Below, piece after piece: positions 41,758 through 50,787 of a stretch of DNA of 64,000 bases. The position numbers and the translations under genes are program-made. Positions within the stretch are counted from its first letter, which is position 1. Each line of letters starts with the position of its first letter. The stretch is from assembly GCA_019239825.1 (NCBI GenBank), contig JAFAZK010000053.1:1-64000 (forward strand), in the 5' to 3' direction. Source of the DNA: Verrucomicrobiota bacterium. GTDB lineage: Bacteria > Verrucomicrobiota > Verrucomicrobiia > Chthoniobacterales > JAFAMB01. The notes beneath the pieces are model-generated. The model saw nothing but the letters and a program-made list of their open reading frames with translations, made no database searches and had not been told where the DNA came from.

Positions 41758-42228
41758 ATGCCCTCCCATCATTATTCGTTGACGACCGTCTGGACTGGCA
41801 ACGCCGGCAAAGGAACCTCCGGTTACCGCGACTACGAACGTTCGTACGAGGTCCGTATTCCCCAAAAGCCGGTTCTGCTCGGTTCGTCTGATCCAAAATT
41901 TCGAGGAGATCCGGCGCGTTATAACCCTGAAGATCTGCTACTGGCGTCGTTATCCGCGTGCCATATGCTTTGGTACCTCCATCTTTGCTCGGACCAAAAG
42001 ATCATCTGCAGTCATTACTCCGACACCGCCGAGGGAGAAATGGAAATCGCAGCCAATGGCGCCGGGCGATTTACCAAGGTGATACTGCATCCGGAGATTG
42101 TGATTAATTCGGAGGCAGGGTTGAAGGCCGCTCACGAGCTTCACGAACGTGCTCATGCGCTGTGCTTTATCGCAAATTCAGTAAATTTCCCAGTTGAGGT
42201 TAGCCCGACGATTCGCGTGGAAAGCTAG
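41758..42228 (+). CDS. OsmC/YhfA-family peroxiredoxin-like protein
   Basis: 156 residues of the OsmC fold. LSACHMLWYLHLCSDQ has the first conserved Cys (Cys68) and ERAHALCFIANSVNFPVEV the second (Cys135); ARYNPEDLLLASLSAC is the typical block before the first Cys. Members reduce organic hydroperoxides through these two thiols. The YTTVWTGN-like opening (YSLTTVWTGNAGKGTSGYRD) and length fit the OsmC subgroup found in soil bacteria. Start ATG 41758 follows directly on the T8 repeat, leaving almost no room for a separate leader. Confidence 0.9.
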   Translation: MPSHHYSLTTVWTGNAGKGTSGYRDYERSYEVRIPQKPVLLGSSDPKFRGDPARYNPEDLLLASLSACHMLWYLHLCSDQKIICSHYSDTAEGEMEIAANGAGRFTKVILHPEIVINSEAGLKAAHELHERAHALCFIANSVNFPVEVSPTIRVES

Positions 42229-42265
42229 ACTCAGAGATAGCCGCGAAAAGGCGCAGAAAACACAA

Positions 42266-42302
42266 AAAACAAACCGCAGATGAACGCAGATTTACGCAGA
42301 TA
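42266..42302. repeat. D-type half arm
   Basis: AACCGCAGATGAACGCAGAT followed by TTACGCAGATAGATTC: only the left arm of a D repeat. A small perfect hairpin CGCAGCGT-GATA-ACGCTGCG follows at about 42325. The gap 42229-42671 otherwise holds element A4. Confidence 0.65.
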
Positions 42303-42387
42303 GATTCTGCGAACCGTGGGAGCGCAGCGTGATAACGCTGCGAAGGGCCGAAAATCGCGCCCGTTGGGAGGCGCGGTAGCAGCGGAC

Positions 42388-42663
42388 TGGAGGGGAGCCG
42401 CTTTAGCACGCGGCCAATGACCTCACGTATTCTTTCCAACGCGAGGAATGTCAAAACATCGGGTTAAACAAGCGGCTCCCGGAAATTACCGAGCGCGATG
42501 TTTGGTCCAGCGTGCGGTTCGAACGATCTATTTACATACCGAGACACAAACCACGCGTTGAGCCGTTCGCGGGAGCCGCCTGTTTAACGGAATTCGGGGC
42601 CTTACACGGTCCGGGAGAAATCGGGCCGGTCCTTTGGGTACGATCCAAAGCGGCTCCCCGCCA
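42388..42663. repeat. A element, copy 4 (276 bp), reversed core
   Basis: TGGAGGGGAGCCGCTTTA to CAAAGCGGCTCCCCGCCA; inner arms TTAAACAAGCGGCTCCCGG and CGGGAGCCGCCTGTTTAA. The core matches the other copies only on the opposite strand (GTGGTTTGTGTCTCGG reads on minus), so this copy is inverted relative to A1-A3. It lies between convergent OsmC and SDR genes. Confidence 0.86.
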
Positions 42664-42671
42664 GTCGCGCC

Positions 42672-43442
42672 TCAAATCAGATTGGATGACGCACCACCGT
42701 CGGCCACGAAGATTTGGCCAGTGACGTAGCTCGAGGCTGGCATCGCTAAAAAGGCAATCATCCTCGCTATTTCTTCGGGCTGACCAGGCCGCTCCATGGG
42801 AATCCGAGTTAGGACGTAGGCCATGAGTTCTTGATTCGCCAACAGATTCTCGGTGAGCGGGGTAACAATAAACCCCGGGGCAACCAGGTTCACCCTGATC
42901 TTATGCTTGGCCCATTCTACGGCGAGTCCACGAGCCACCTGATTTAATGCGGCTTTCGAGGCGCCGTAAGGAATGCCGGTACGAACGGTGCTCAGGCCGG
43001 CAATCGATCCAACCAGAATGACGGAGCTATCGGTGCCCGCTTTCAGAAGTGGGAGTGCCTCTCGGACCAGTTCAATCGAAGAGATCAAATTAGTGTTTAA
43101 GATGTGCAGAATCTCCTCCGGCGTGTAGGCCTCAATTCCTTTGCGGATGTTAGTGCCGACGTTGGCTACGAGAACATCGATGCGCTTGGCTTGTTCCGCG
43201 GCCGCCAAGAGTTGGGATCGCCCCTGCTGAGTGCTGACATCGGCTGCGACAGTCGTTACCGGTAGCCCGTCTTTCTGCCAACCTTGAACCGAAGCCGCCA
43301 ACGTTCCGCTGTCGCGCGCTACGGAAAGCACAGAGGCGCCACGTCCCAGCAACTCTGAGACTGTGGCTAAGCCAATGCCTTTCGACCCGCCTGTTACCAC
43401 AGCGAATTTACCTGCAAGACTCCAAGAATGATCTGTGCTCAT
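42672..43442 (-). CDS. Short-chain dehydrogenase/reductase, tropinone-reductase-like
   Basis: 256 residues from ATG 43442 ([20 protein letters not shown]); the longer track start would run across the divergent VOC gene. TGGSKGIG is the cofactor motif, followed by VLVANVGTN in place of the usual NNAG (as in tropinone-reductase-like SDRs), VGSIAGL with the catalytic Ser, and YGASK with Tyr and Lys. [13 protein letters not shown] and [13 protein letters not shown] close the fold. NADP preference is suggested by the VARDSG segment. Substrate unknown. The 3' end is 9 bases from element A4. Confidence 0.9.
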   Translation of the reverse strand: MSTDHSWSLAGKFAVVTGGSKGIGLATVSELLGRGASVLSVARDSGTLAASVQGWQKDGLPVTTVAADVSTQQGRSQLLAAAEQAKRIDVLVANVGTNIRKGIEAYTPEEILHILNTNLISSIELVREALPLLKAGTDSSVILVGSIAGLSTVRTGIPYGASKAALNQVARGLAVEWAKHKIRVNLVAPGFIVTPLTENLLANQELMAYVLTRIPMERPGQPEEIARMIAFLAMPASSYVTGQIFVADGGASSNLI

Positions 43443-43504
43443 GAATAAAATCTTTGAAAAACTGCCGTAAAGAGACGACTGCAAACCCCTAGGCGTCAAC
43501 CCCA

Positions 43505-43933
43505 ATGCGCGTAACGCAGATCGATCATGTGGAACTCGAGGTACCAGACCGCTACGCCGCGGCCCGTTGGTATCAAACGGTCTTGGGTTTCGAGATTTGT
43601 CCGGAATATGAGCCCTGGGCCGGGGCCAGGCGCGGCCCACTAATGGTCTCAACCGATGGCGGCGAAACCAAACTCGCTCTATTTGAAGGCCAGCCCCAAG
43701 GGCTTGAGCGCCCAATCGGTATCCGCCGAATTGCGTTTAGGATTGGAGGGAATGATTTTATAAGATTGATCGAAGAATTAGATGACCTCAAAGGAGAAAA
43801 TGCCGTCAATCGCTCCGAAATCACCGATCACGGAAAGTCGTTCTCGGTCTACTTCAGCGATCCCTATGGTAACCAGTTAGAGGTCACCACGTACGATTAC
43901 GAAACGGTGCGGGCTAAGCTCGCAAAGCGGTAG
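43505..43933 (+). CDS. VOC-family (glyoxalase/dioxygenase fold) protein
   Basis: 142 residues, one vicinal-oxygen-chelate domain with two beta-alpha-beta-beta-beta units: [20 protein letters not shown] followed by VLGFEI, and [20 protein letters not shown] followed by [17 protein letters not shown]. Metal ligands are probably His8 and the Glu of QLEVTT, with the remaining ligands not certain. Possible roles are glyoxalase, fosfomycin-type resistance or dioxygenase; none can be chosen. Divergent from the SDR gene (62 bases) and convergent with the GH42 gene; its TAG stop is inside the E palindrome. Confidence 0.87.
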   Translation: MRVTQIDHVELEVPDRYAAARWYQTVLGFEICPEYEPWAGARRGPLMVSTDGGETKLALFEGQPQGLERPIGIRRIAFRIGGNDFIRLIEELDDLKGENAVNRSEITDHGKSFSVYFSDPYGNQLEVTTYDYETVRAKLAKR

Positions 43934-43958
43934 GGACGAGCTCCTGCTCGTCCCTACC
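43929..43958. terminator. E palindrome providing both stop codons of convergent genes
   Basis: Arms GGTAGGGACGAG (43929-43940) and CTCGTCCCTACC (43947-43958) are exact reverse complements around CTCCTG. The TAG in the left arm is the VOC stop (43931-43933); the TAG on the minus strand of the right arm is the GH42 stop (43954-43956). A 12-bp GC-rich stem at this place is likely a two-way terminator. Confidence 0.7.
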
Positions 43959-46020
43959 ACCTAACAAACCGCACGCCATACGGCGGAATGTTGACCGGAC
44001 CGTTCAGCTTCTGCTCCTCAAGCAGGTCAAACGCTGGCTCTCTGAATCTGACTCCTTGGTTCTTGTTCGTGAAATTCAGAAAGAAGCAGAACTCCTCTCT
44101 CCCATTCGACCGGTGGGTGACCTGAATCGCTGGCGGAACTTCGGCCTTCTCGATTAGTGGATCCTGAATTCCTAGTGCATCCAACAGAGAGACGACATTC
44201 TCGGCTGTAAAGAACGTCCCGAAGTGAACGATCCGGCCCGCGCCTTTCTGGTTCAACGTAACTCCAGGTTGTCCGGCATAGTAGTCCGACTGGTAAGTTG
44301 CTAGCGTCGTGACGCTTTCACCGGTCGCGGCTAGTATTTCGTTAAAAACGGGTGCAGGAACCGTCGTACCGGATTTCTCAAAGCGCAGCGTGGAAGTCTC
44401 TCCCGGAGTGGCCACCGTAAAGTCAGCGACTCGAACACCGGCTAAGCTTTCATAAAAGGCTTTGTCATTGCCGTCGTAACACCAATGAAGGCGGTTGCGA
44501 TAACCGCTCCAGCAACCGAATACTAGGGTTCCGCCGTTCTCGACGTATTCCCTTAGAGGCTTCACATCGGTAGCCGTCAGAATATGAGCATGCGGAAAGA
44601 AAACGATCTTGTATCCAGCCAAATCCGCTCCGGTCTCAACGGTGGATAGCGCGCGCACATCAATCGAGAGATGTCGTTCCGAAAGGGCTCTATAGACCGC
44701 CAGCTCGTTGTTCTCTCGATACTTCCCAGTCATTCGTTCGATGCGCGCATGCGATTCGTTATCGAAATCGTAAAGGATCGCAGCTTGGGGAACACAGCGG
44801 GTACTGATGAGGGTAGCGCCCAATCGTTTGATCTCGTCACCCAGCCGTTTCGCTTCCTCCAAGCGCCAGGTATTCCGTTCGTCGTGATAGAGCAAGCCGT
44901 TCCAATGCGCTTCCGACCCATACGGTAATGAGCGCCAACGAAAGTACAGCAGGCCATCTGCTCCATTCGCAATCGAGTTCCAGCACCAAAGACGCATTTG
45001 GCCGGGCTTAGGCGTCGGATGTAAATAGTCCGGATTCCCGTTCAAGACCCCGCCGATTTGACCGCTCGGACCTGATTGCTGCTCTAACACCATGAATTTG
45101 CCTGAGACGCCTCGCATCCGGGATAGCAGTCTCGATTCGGCTCGGTCACGAAACTCGACCGGTAGACCGAGGTCGCACACTTTGAATTCGGGGTACGAAT
45201 CATAAGAGACAAAATCCACTGCTTCCCGCACAAACGCGGACAGGTCGACGTTCGTCATGCTCTGGAACGCATTGTGAGTAACGAACTGATGCGGAGCTAT
45301 CGCCTTGATGATTTGATATTGTCTGGCGCCAAAACGGATCGTCATCTCAGACGTGAATCGATAGAAATCGAGCAGCAGACTCGGATTCTGATACGTAACC
45401 GTTGGCCGCGGCAACCAAATCTGTTCCCAATCCGTGTAAGTTTGCGACCAGAAGGCGGTCCCCCAAGCGTTATTCACACTGTCGAGAGTTTGATACCGTT
45501 CTCTGCACCAAGTTCGAAAAGCTTCGTGATCGCTCTCAGCAAAACTGGTGTCGAGGTGACAATTGAGCTCGTTGTCGATTTGCCACCCGATCACAGCGGG
45601 ATGCGCCCGATAGTGACGCGCCAACGCCTCAGTAATGGCTTCTGACTTCGCCTGATAAAGCGGCGACGTGTAATTATAGTGCCGCCGCGAACCGTGCACT
45701 AGACGGGTGCCGTCAAAACTTGCTCGTAAAACTTCCGGGTAACGTTCGGTCAACCACGCCGGCGGGGTATAGGTCGGCGTCCCCATGACTGCTTTCAGTG
45801 AATGCTTTTGGCACAGAGCAAGTGCGCGATCGAACATTCCGAACTGGTAATTTCCTTCCTCTGGTTCCCATGCGCTCCAGGCGCCCTCGCCCATCCTCAC
45901 TACATTCATGCCAGTCTCCGCGATCCGCGACAGATCCGAGTCCCAACGTTCTTCCGGCCATTGTTCCGGATAATAAACCACGCCGTAGAGGAAGGTGTTG
46001 TAGGAATATGTCTTGTTCAT
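43954..46020 (-). CDS. Beta-galactosidase, family GH42
   Basis: 688 residues. FLYGVVYYPEQWPEERWDSD and MRMGEGAWSAWEPEEGNYQF-like blocks open the TIM barrel; the acid/base Glu is in GWQIDNELNC (about residue 152) and the nucleophile Glu in FMVLEQQSGPSG (about 318). The middle part (VPQAAILYDFDNES, YKIVFFPHAHILT) is the trimerisation/amidotransferase-like domain, and a small beta domain ends the protein. No signal peptide, so it hydrolyses imported beta-galactosides in the cytoplasm. It follows the CUT1 transporter genes on the same strand, with the T9 repeat between. Confidence 0.95.
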   Translation of the reverse strand: MNKTYSYNTFLYGVVYYPEQWPEERWDSDLSRIAETGMNVVRMGEGAWSAWEPEEGNYQFGMFDRALALCQKHSLKAVMGTPTYTPPAWLTERYPEVLRASFDGTRLVHGSRRHYNYTSPLYQAKSEAITEALARHYRAHPAVIGWQIDNELNCHLDTSFAESDHEAFRTWCRERYQTLDSVNNAWGTAFWSQTYTDWEQIWLPRPTVTYQNPSLLLDFYRFTSEMTIRFGARQYQIIKAIAPHQFVTHNAFQSMTNVDLSAFVREAVDFVSYDSYPEFKVCDLGLPVEFRDRAESRLLSRMRGVSGKFMVLEQQSGPSGQIGGVLNGNPDYLHPTPKPGQMRLWCWNSIANGADGLLYFRWRSLPYGSEAHWNGLLYHDERNTWRLEEAKRLGDEIKRLGATLISTRCVPQAAILYDFDNESHARIERMTGKYRENNELAVYRALSERHLSIDVRALSTVETGADLAGYKIVFFPHAHILTATDVKPLREYVENGGTLVFGCWSGYRNRLHWCYDGNDKAFYESLAGVRVADFTVATPGETSTLRFEKSGTTVPAPVFNEILAATGESVTTLATYQSDYYAGQPGVTLNQKGAGRIVHFGTFFTAENVVSLLDALGIQDPLIEKAEVPPAIQVTHRSNGREEFCFFLNFTNKNQGVRFREPAFDLLEEQKLNGPVNIPPYGVRFVRW

Positions 46021-46043
46021 AGTTCAGCATTCAGTAGAAAACG

Positions 46044-46176
46044 GAGCGGAGTGTTCGAGTAATGGAGTGTTGCGTTGGGGTTGTTGCTTGCTGGCAGCAC
46101 CCGCCACCCAGTTCCAGCTCAACCCGGAGATGCAACACTCCACAACTCCAGCACTCCATTACTCCAACACTCCATT
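46044..46176. repeat. T-type hairpin, GGAGTGTT class
   Basis: GGAGTGTTCGAGTAATGGAG plus TGTTGCG on the left; CAACACTCCACAACTCCAGC plus ACTCCATTACTCCAACACTC on the right. It separates the permease stop from the GH42 start within the operon. Confidence 0.78.
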
Positions 46177-46195
46177 TCTCTACTTCGGTTCCCCG

Positions 46196-47140
46196 CTACC
46201 CTTTCGTTGCGCCAGCGGTCAATCCTCCGCGCCAATACTTACCCAACACCACAAAAGCGATTAACAGAGGCAGGACACTAACCAGGGAACCCATAGCGAT
46301 TATACTGTAAATTGGTTTGCCGCCGGCCCCGAAGGTCACACTATTCCAAACGTTGAGACCGAGGGTTAGCGGGAAAAGGTGTTGCTCACTCAAGACGATC
46401 AAGGGAAGAAAAAAGTTATTCCACGCCCCCACGAACGCTAAGAGGGCAACCGTCACCAACCCGGTTTGCATGAGAGGTATCCCGATCCGCCAAAAAATCT
46501 GGAGTTCACCTGCTCCCTCTAGTCGTGAGGCTTCGATGAGTTCGTTCGGCAACGACGAATCCCAAAACACTTTCATCAAGTAAAGCCCAAACGGGTTAAC
46601 TAAACTGGGCAGGATCACACCCAACATATTATTGACCAGACCGATCTTGTTCAGCATCAGGAACAGCGGCAGAACCAAGGCGGTAGAAGGAACCATGATG
46701 GTTCCAAGGATAAAATTAAAAATGAACTGTTTTCCGGGAAACTCGTACTTGGAAAACGCGTAACCGCCTAAAGCGCAGATCATCGTGCTGCCGAAAGAGA
46801 TCGAGCTCGCGTAAATCAGCGAGTTTCCAAACCAGCGTACATAAATTCCGTCCTGATAGGTAACCAAGCCCGTTAAGTTCTCTAAAACATGAAATGGATA
46901 GGAGAACCACAATCCAAAAGTAGAAAAGATTTGGCCGTTATCCTTGGTCATCCCGGCGATGATCCACATAGCGGGTAAAACGCAGTAGATCAGAAAGACC
47001 GCGAGAATGAGGTTACGCACAAGTGATCCGGCGGTGACGGTCGGCTTTTTTGTCGGCCCAGAAGGTCGAGCAAGGCCCGTTGATCCGATCACTGAAACCG
47101 GTGCCTTGGCCGCTTGATGTCTTGCTGGTATCGTGCTCAT
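46196..47140 (-). CDS. CUT1 sugar ABC transporter permease (MalG-like)
   Basis: 314 residues, N-terminal cytoplasmic stretch of about 45 residues, then six helices. The EAA loop that contacts the ATPase is ELIEASRLEGAGELQIFWRI followed by GIPLMQTGL. PSTALVLPLFLMLNKIGLVN and FVGAWNNFFLPLIVL are typical of MalG-type permeases. It starts 5 bases after the first permease. No ATPase gene is in this operon, so a shared MsmK-type ATPase encoded elsewhere must power it. Confidence 0.93.
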   Translation of the reverse strand: MSTIPARHQAAKAPVSVIGSTGLARPSGPTKKPTVTAGSLVRNLILAVFLIYCVLPAMWIIAGMTKDNGQIFSTFGLWFSYPFHVLENLTGLVTYQDGIYVRWFGNSLIYASSISFGSTMICALGGYAFSKYEFPGKQFIFNFILGTIMVPSTALVLPLFLMLNKIGLVNNMLGVILPSLVNPFGLYLMKVFWDSSLPNELIEASRLEGAGELQIFWRIGIPLMQTGLVTVALLAFVGAWNNFFLPLIVLSEQHLFPLTLGLNVWNSVTFGAGGKPIYSIIAMGSLVSVLPLLIAFVVLGKYWRGGLTAGATKG

Positions 47141-47145
47141 ACGCG

Positions 47146-48039
47146 TTACCGAGAAGCGATCCGCCGGAGGAACGGACCACTAATGACGAAGATTAACAGC
47201 GCTAACAAAATGGCGAGCGCACCCGCATAAGAATAGTTAGCGTCACGGGCGGCGGTTAGATAAAGGTAAAGGTTAGGAGTAATGTTATCGGCCAGATAAC
47301 CGAGCGGTCGCAGCACGAAAGCTTCAGTGAATAGTTGTGAGGTGCCGATTACCGAAAAGATGAAGAGCAACCTGAGCGTCGGCCACAACAGCGGGATCTG
47401 GATCCGCCGCACGATGTCCCAGGTTTTGGCTCCGTCAACCCGGGCAGCTTCGTAAAGATCTTGTGGGATATTCTGTAAAGCCGCGAACAGCGTGATCATG
47501 TTGTAGCCGGTCCAAGTCCAGGTCACGATGTTGGCAATCGAAAAGAGTACAATGGCCGGCGAAAGGAAATCGATCGTGCCCTGGTGGAATGCTCGCAAGA
47601 TCTGGTTGAAAGGCGACAGATTCGGCGCGTACAGGTAACCCCAGACCATGGCCCCGATGGCGGTCGGGATCCCGTACGGCATAAAGTAGGCCGTTCGGCA
47701 TACTTTCATAAAAAAGCCCCGCGACTGATGCAAAAGCAGGGCCAGCAGGATGGCCAAACCTAACATGATGGGGACCTGCACGACGCCGAAGACGAACATG
47801 TTCTTCAAGCCGACCAGAAAGTCGGTGTCCTGAACGGCCCGAATATAATTGGCGAGCCCACCGAACACCTCTTTCGGTGGGCCGACGCCGATTCGTTTGC
47901 GGACAAAAAAGCTCAGATAGAACGCATAACCCACTGGCGCCAGATAGAAGGCGATAAACGCCACCAGAAAAGGCGTCAGAAAAAGATAGGCGGTTTTGCG
48001 ATACCGGCGCATGTCACACAAACGGGAAGGCGCACGCAC
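47146..48039 (-). CDS. CUT1 sugar ABC transporter permease (MalF-like)
   Basis: 297 residues with six helices. [20 protein letters not shown] opens the first; the EAA loop is [20 protein letters not shown] followed by [29 protein letters not shown] is the usual preceding block. It pairs with the MalG-like protein. It lies between the binding protein and the second permease, consistent with one operon importing a beta-galactoside or related oligosaccharide. Confidence 0.93.
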   Translation of the reverse strand: MRAPSRLCDMRRYRKTAYLFLTPFLVAFIAFYLAPVGYAFYLSFFVRKRIGVGPPKEVFGGLANYIRAVQDTDFLVGLKNMFVFGVVQVPIMLGLAILLALLLHQSRGFFMKVCRTAYFMPYGIPTAIGAMVWGYLYAPNLSPFNQILRAFHQGTIDFLSPAIVLFSIANIVTWTWTGYNMITLFAALQNIPQDLYEAARVDGAKTWDIVRRIQIPLLWPTLRLLFIFSVIGTSQLFTEAFVLRPLGYLADNITPNLYLYLTAARDANYSYAGALAILLALLIFVISGPFLRRIASR

Positions 48040-48065
48040 TTGTGCGCCTTGAAGATATGATCCCT

Positions 48066-49463
48066 CTACTTCCCTTTGACGTCGTAGCCGTCACCGGTGG
48101 CGTTCTTAAGACTATCGGCCTGCCAAGCGTCGAGCGCTTGTTTCGCCGTCAAGGTTCCGTCAATCAGTCCCGCAATCTGTTTGTTGTAATCATCGTTCAC
48201 AAAGGCAAACCATGGCGACCACTCAAAGTCCACATTCACTGCCTTAGAGGCATCCACATAGACCTGAGCCACATTCTGGCCACCGCAAAACTTGCTTGGG
48301 TTTTTGTCTGCCTGATTGAGATCCGGTGAAGCGAGCCCAGACAGCGCGGCGGGAAAGATCCCGTAGCTGTTCCAGTTGCTGAGCACTGGGCTTTTGGCCG
48401 CGTTTAACCAAACGCAAAACAGGGTCGCCGCCTTCGGATATTTCGACTGTTTCAGGACGGCATCACAACTTCCACCCCAATTGCCGCAGACAAACGGCTG
48501 CCCTTTGCTCCATTGCGGCAACGGCGCTACCTGCCATTCCCCTGAGGTCTTGTCATTGAGGGATTGTGCCAATACCCCCGGTCCCCATGCCGCTTCAATG
48601 GACGCCGCAATCTGGCCGGAACCCACCGCTGTGTAGAACTCGGGCGTGAAATCCGGGATCGTGGCAACGTATTTTTTCTTGATTAGATCAGCCCAAAAAT
48701 CGAGCACCTTTTGGCACTCCGGGCTGTTTAGGGATTGAGTCCAGCTATCGCCATTCGCTTTGAAAAGCCGCGCGCCATTAGCCCAGGCCAGGCTAATAAA
48801 CCAAGGAGCCTGGGTAGGGACAAAATCGACCAACTTTACTTTCCCATCGCTGGCCTTCGCCAGTTTCTCGGCCTGCTGCGCAAACTCATCCCAGGTCGAG
48901 GGAACCGTGAGTCCATATTTATCGAAGATCTTCTTGTTGTAGAGGAATGCCATCGGTCCGGTGTCTTGAGGGATGCCGTAAACCGCTTTTCCATCCGGTG
49001 AGACTTGACCCCAGGTCCAAGGTACAAAGAAGGACTTCACATCGTGGGCGCCGTATTTCGAAACATCGGATATCCCGTCGGTCACGACAAATGAGGGCAG
49101 AAAGTCGTATTCGATCTGAGCAACATCCGGTCCGCCTGAACCGGCTTTGATGGCGGTTTGCAACTTTTGATATTCGGCTGGACCGCCCCCGACGTTGTTA
49201 ACATGGACCTTGATGTCAGGATATGCCTGCTCGAAAAGGCGGGCCGCCTTATCTAGCCCAACGACCCAGGTCCAGACTTCGAGCGTGATCGGCCCGCTCT
49301 CGGGTTTTATTTTGCTGTAGTCCGGCTCTTGATAGCTGGATTGAGCGTTAAGAGAGGGAAGCAATAGGCTAAGGTACCCCGCGACCGCCCAAAGCAGGAA
49401 AGGAAGGGCGGTTCGACGACCGGGGGAGGGCAGAAAGGAACGCCAAACAATGGAGTTGTTCAT
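48066..49463 (-). CDS. CUT1 sugar ABC transporter substrate-binding protein
   Basis: 465 residues from ATG 49463 ([10 protein letters not shown]); the track start 27 residues upstream precedes the likely signal peptide. [21 protein letters not shown] is the export signal. The mature part is a MalE-type binding protein: [60 protein letters not shown] and [20 protein letters not shown], with many Trp residues as expected for sugar stacking. First gene of the transporter-GH42 operon, divergent from the LacI gene (129 bases between). Confidence 0.92.
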   Translation of the reverse strand: MNNSIVWRSFLPSPGRRTALPFLLWAVAGYLSLLLPSLNAQSSYQEPDYSKIKPESGPITLEVWTWVVGLDKAARLFEQAYPDIKVHVNNVGGGPAEYQKLQTAIKAGSGGPDVAQIEYDFLPSFVVTDGISDVSKYGAHDVKSFFVPWTWGQVSPDGKAVYGIPQDTGPMAFLYNKKIFDKYGLTVPSTWDEFAQQAEKLAKASDGKVKLVDFVPTQAPWFISLAWANGARLFKANGDSWTQSLNSPECQKVLDFWADLIKKKYVATIPDFTPEFYTAVGSGQIAASIEAAWGPGVLAQSLNDKTSGEWQVAPLPQWSKGQPFVCGNWGGSCDAVLKQSKYPKAATLFCVWLNAAKSPVLSNWNSYGIFPAALSGLASPDLNQADKNPSKFCGGQNVAQVYVDASKAVNVDFEWSPWFAFVNDDYNKQIAGLIDGTLTAKQALDAWQADSLKNATGDGYDVKGK

Positions 49464-49592
49464 AGGGGAATGCCACGGGAGTACGGCGCCCACAATCCAA
49501 TGCAAAAGAGGGCGAGACGCAAGTTTTTTTGTGAACGCCCACATTTTTACTGGCGTCGCCCGGCTCTCGCTTTAAGTAAATAGTCTTATCCA

Positions 49593-50723
49593 ATGAAACC
49601 ACGGTTCGGACCGAGTCGATCACGTCCCGCTTCGCCGGATCTCGCCGTAGCTCGGCGACGGCGAGAGCGAGACGGGCTCCCCAAGCACGTCCGGGCTCAA
49701 TCTCAAAATGCAACTCTCGACGATGTAGCCGCTCGCTGCGGTGTCTCTTACCAAACCGTCTCCCGCGTCGTTAACGGTAGTCCTCTCGTGGCTGAGAAAA
49801 CCCGGGTCACGGTTCTTAAAGCGATCGCGGATTTGAACTATCGGCCAAACCTGGCAGCTCGGCGCTTGGCCACCCGGCGCTCGAACCTCATCGGAATGAT
49901 CGGCAGCCATATGACCTACTATGGCCCGGCCCAGGTCATGGTTAGCATCGAAGAAACCGCAAAGCGCCAGGGCTACAACCTGATCTTCTCAGGAGTTGAG
50001 AACCCTGGCGAAACTGAATTATTGGCGGCGATCGACGACCTCTGCGAGCAGCAGATCGACGGGCTCGTGATCGGCGTTCGTTTTGAGGGTTGGATTGCCG
50101 CCGTCCGTAAACATTGCCGGGAAGTGCCTTTCGTGACGGTCGGAAACCGCATTGATGACGACATACCAGGAGTGGTGGTCGACGAATTCCAAGGGGTTCG
50201 CCTTGCCACTCGACATTTACTCGAATTGGGACACCAAAACATCGCTTGTATTAGCGGCCCACCAGACTGGCCGGCTACCCAAGCAAGATATCGAGCCTGG
50301 CACACCACCATAAAAAAGGCGGGGCGGCAGCCCGGCCCTTATGTTCAAGGGAATTGGAGTACGCAGAGCGGATATGACGCGGCCATACGGTTGCTCAGGT
50401 CCGGTCAACCAGCGTTTACGGCAATCGTGGCCTGCAATGACCACATGGCGTTGGGCGCATTACGCGCCTTGCACGCCAATAAAATCCGCGTACCTCGTCA
50501 GATCTCGATTGTCGGGTACGATGACGTGCCTGAGTCCCGCTTTTTCGAGCCGCCTCTCACGACGGTTCATCACGATTTCGTCGCGGAAGGCGAACGCTGC
50601 GTGGAAACCCTGCTTCGCATGATTAACCGAGAGTCGGTCGATACTACTCTTCAGGTTTTGAGTCCGGAACTGGTTGTCCGCGAAAGCACCGCGAAGGTGA
50701 ACCGCAGACAGAAGTTAACGTGA
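49593..50723 (+). CDS. LacI-family transcriptional regulator
   Basis: 376 residues. An unusual 40-residue basic extension precedes the HTH (ATLDDVAARCGVSYQTVSRV followed by VNGSPLVAEKT and YRPNLAARRLATRRS hinge helix); translation might begin later, but no better start is evident. The sensor domain is periplasmic-binding-like: IGMIGSHMTYYGPAQVMVSI, GLVIGVRFEGWIA, IACISGPPDWPATQARYRAW, AIVACNDHMALGALRALHAN and ISIVGYDDVPESRFFEPPLT. It most likely represses the divergent GH42 transporter operon and responds to a galactoside. Confidence 0.92.
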   Translation: MKPRFGPSRSRPASPDLAVARRRRERDGLPKHVRAQSQNATLDDVAARCGVSYQTVSRVVNGSPLVAEKTRVTVLKAIADLNYRPNLAARRLATRRSNLIGMIGSHMTYYGPAQVMVSIEETAKRQGYNLIFSGVENPGETELLAAIDDLCEQQIDGLVIGVRFEGWIAAVRKHCREVPFVTVGNRIDDDIPGVVVDEFQGVRLATRHLLELGHQNIACISGPPDWPATQARYRAWHTTIKKAGRQPGPYVQGNWSTQSGYDAAIRLLRSGQPAFTAIVACNDHMALGALRALHANKIRVPRQISIVGYDDVPESRFFEPPLTTVHHDFVAEGERCVETLLRMINRESVDTTLQVLSPELVVRESTAKVNRRQKLT

Positions 50724-50787
50724 AGCGTAGCGGCGTGTTAGGCTGAGCACACGCTTCAGGCCAGAACTCTTGCCACCGCATCGCACC

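Noticed and set aside
42672-43715. Long form of the tropinone-reductase-like SDR starting at 43715
   Set aside because: The extra 91 residues are antisense to the well-supported VOC gene; ATG 43442 begins the normal SDR N-terminus.
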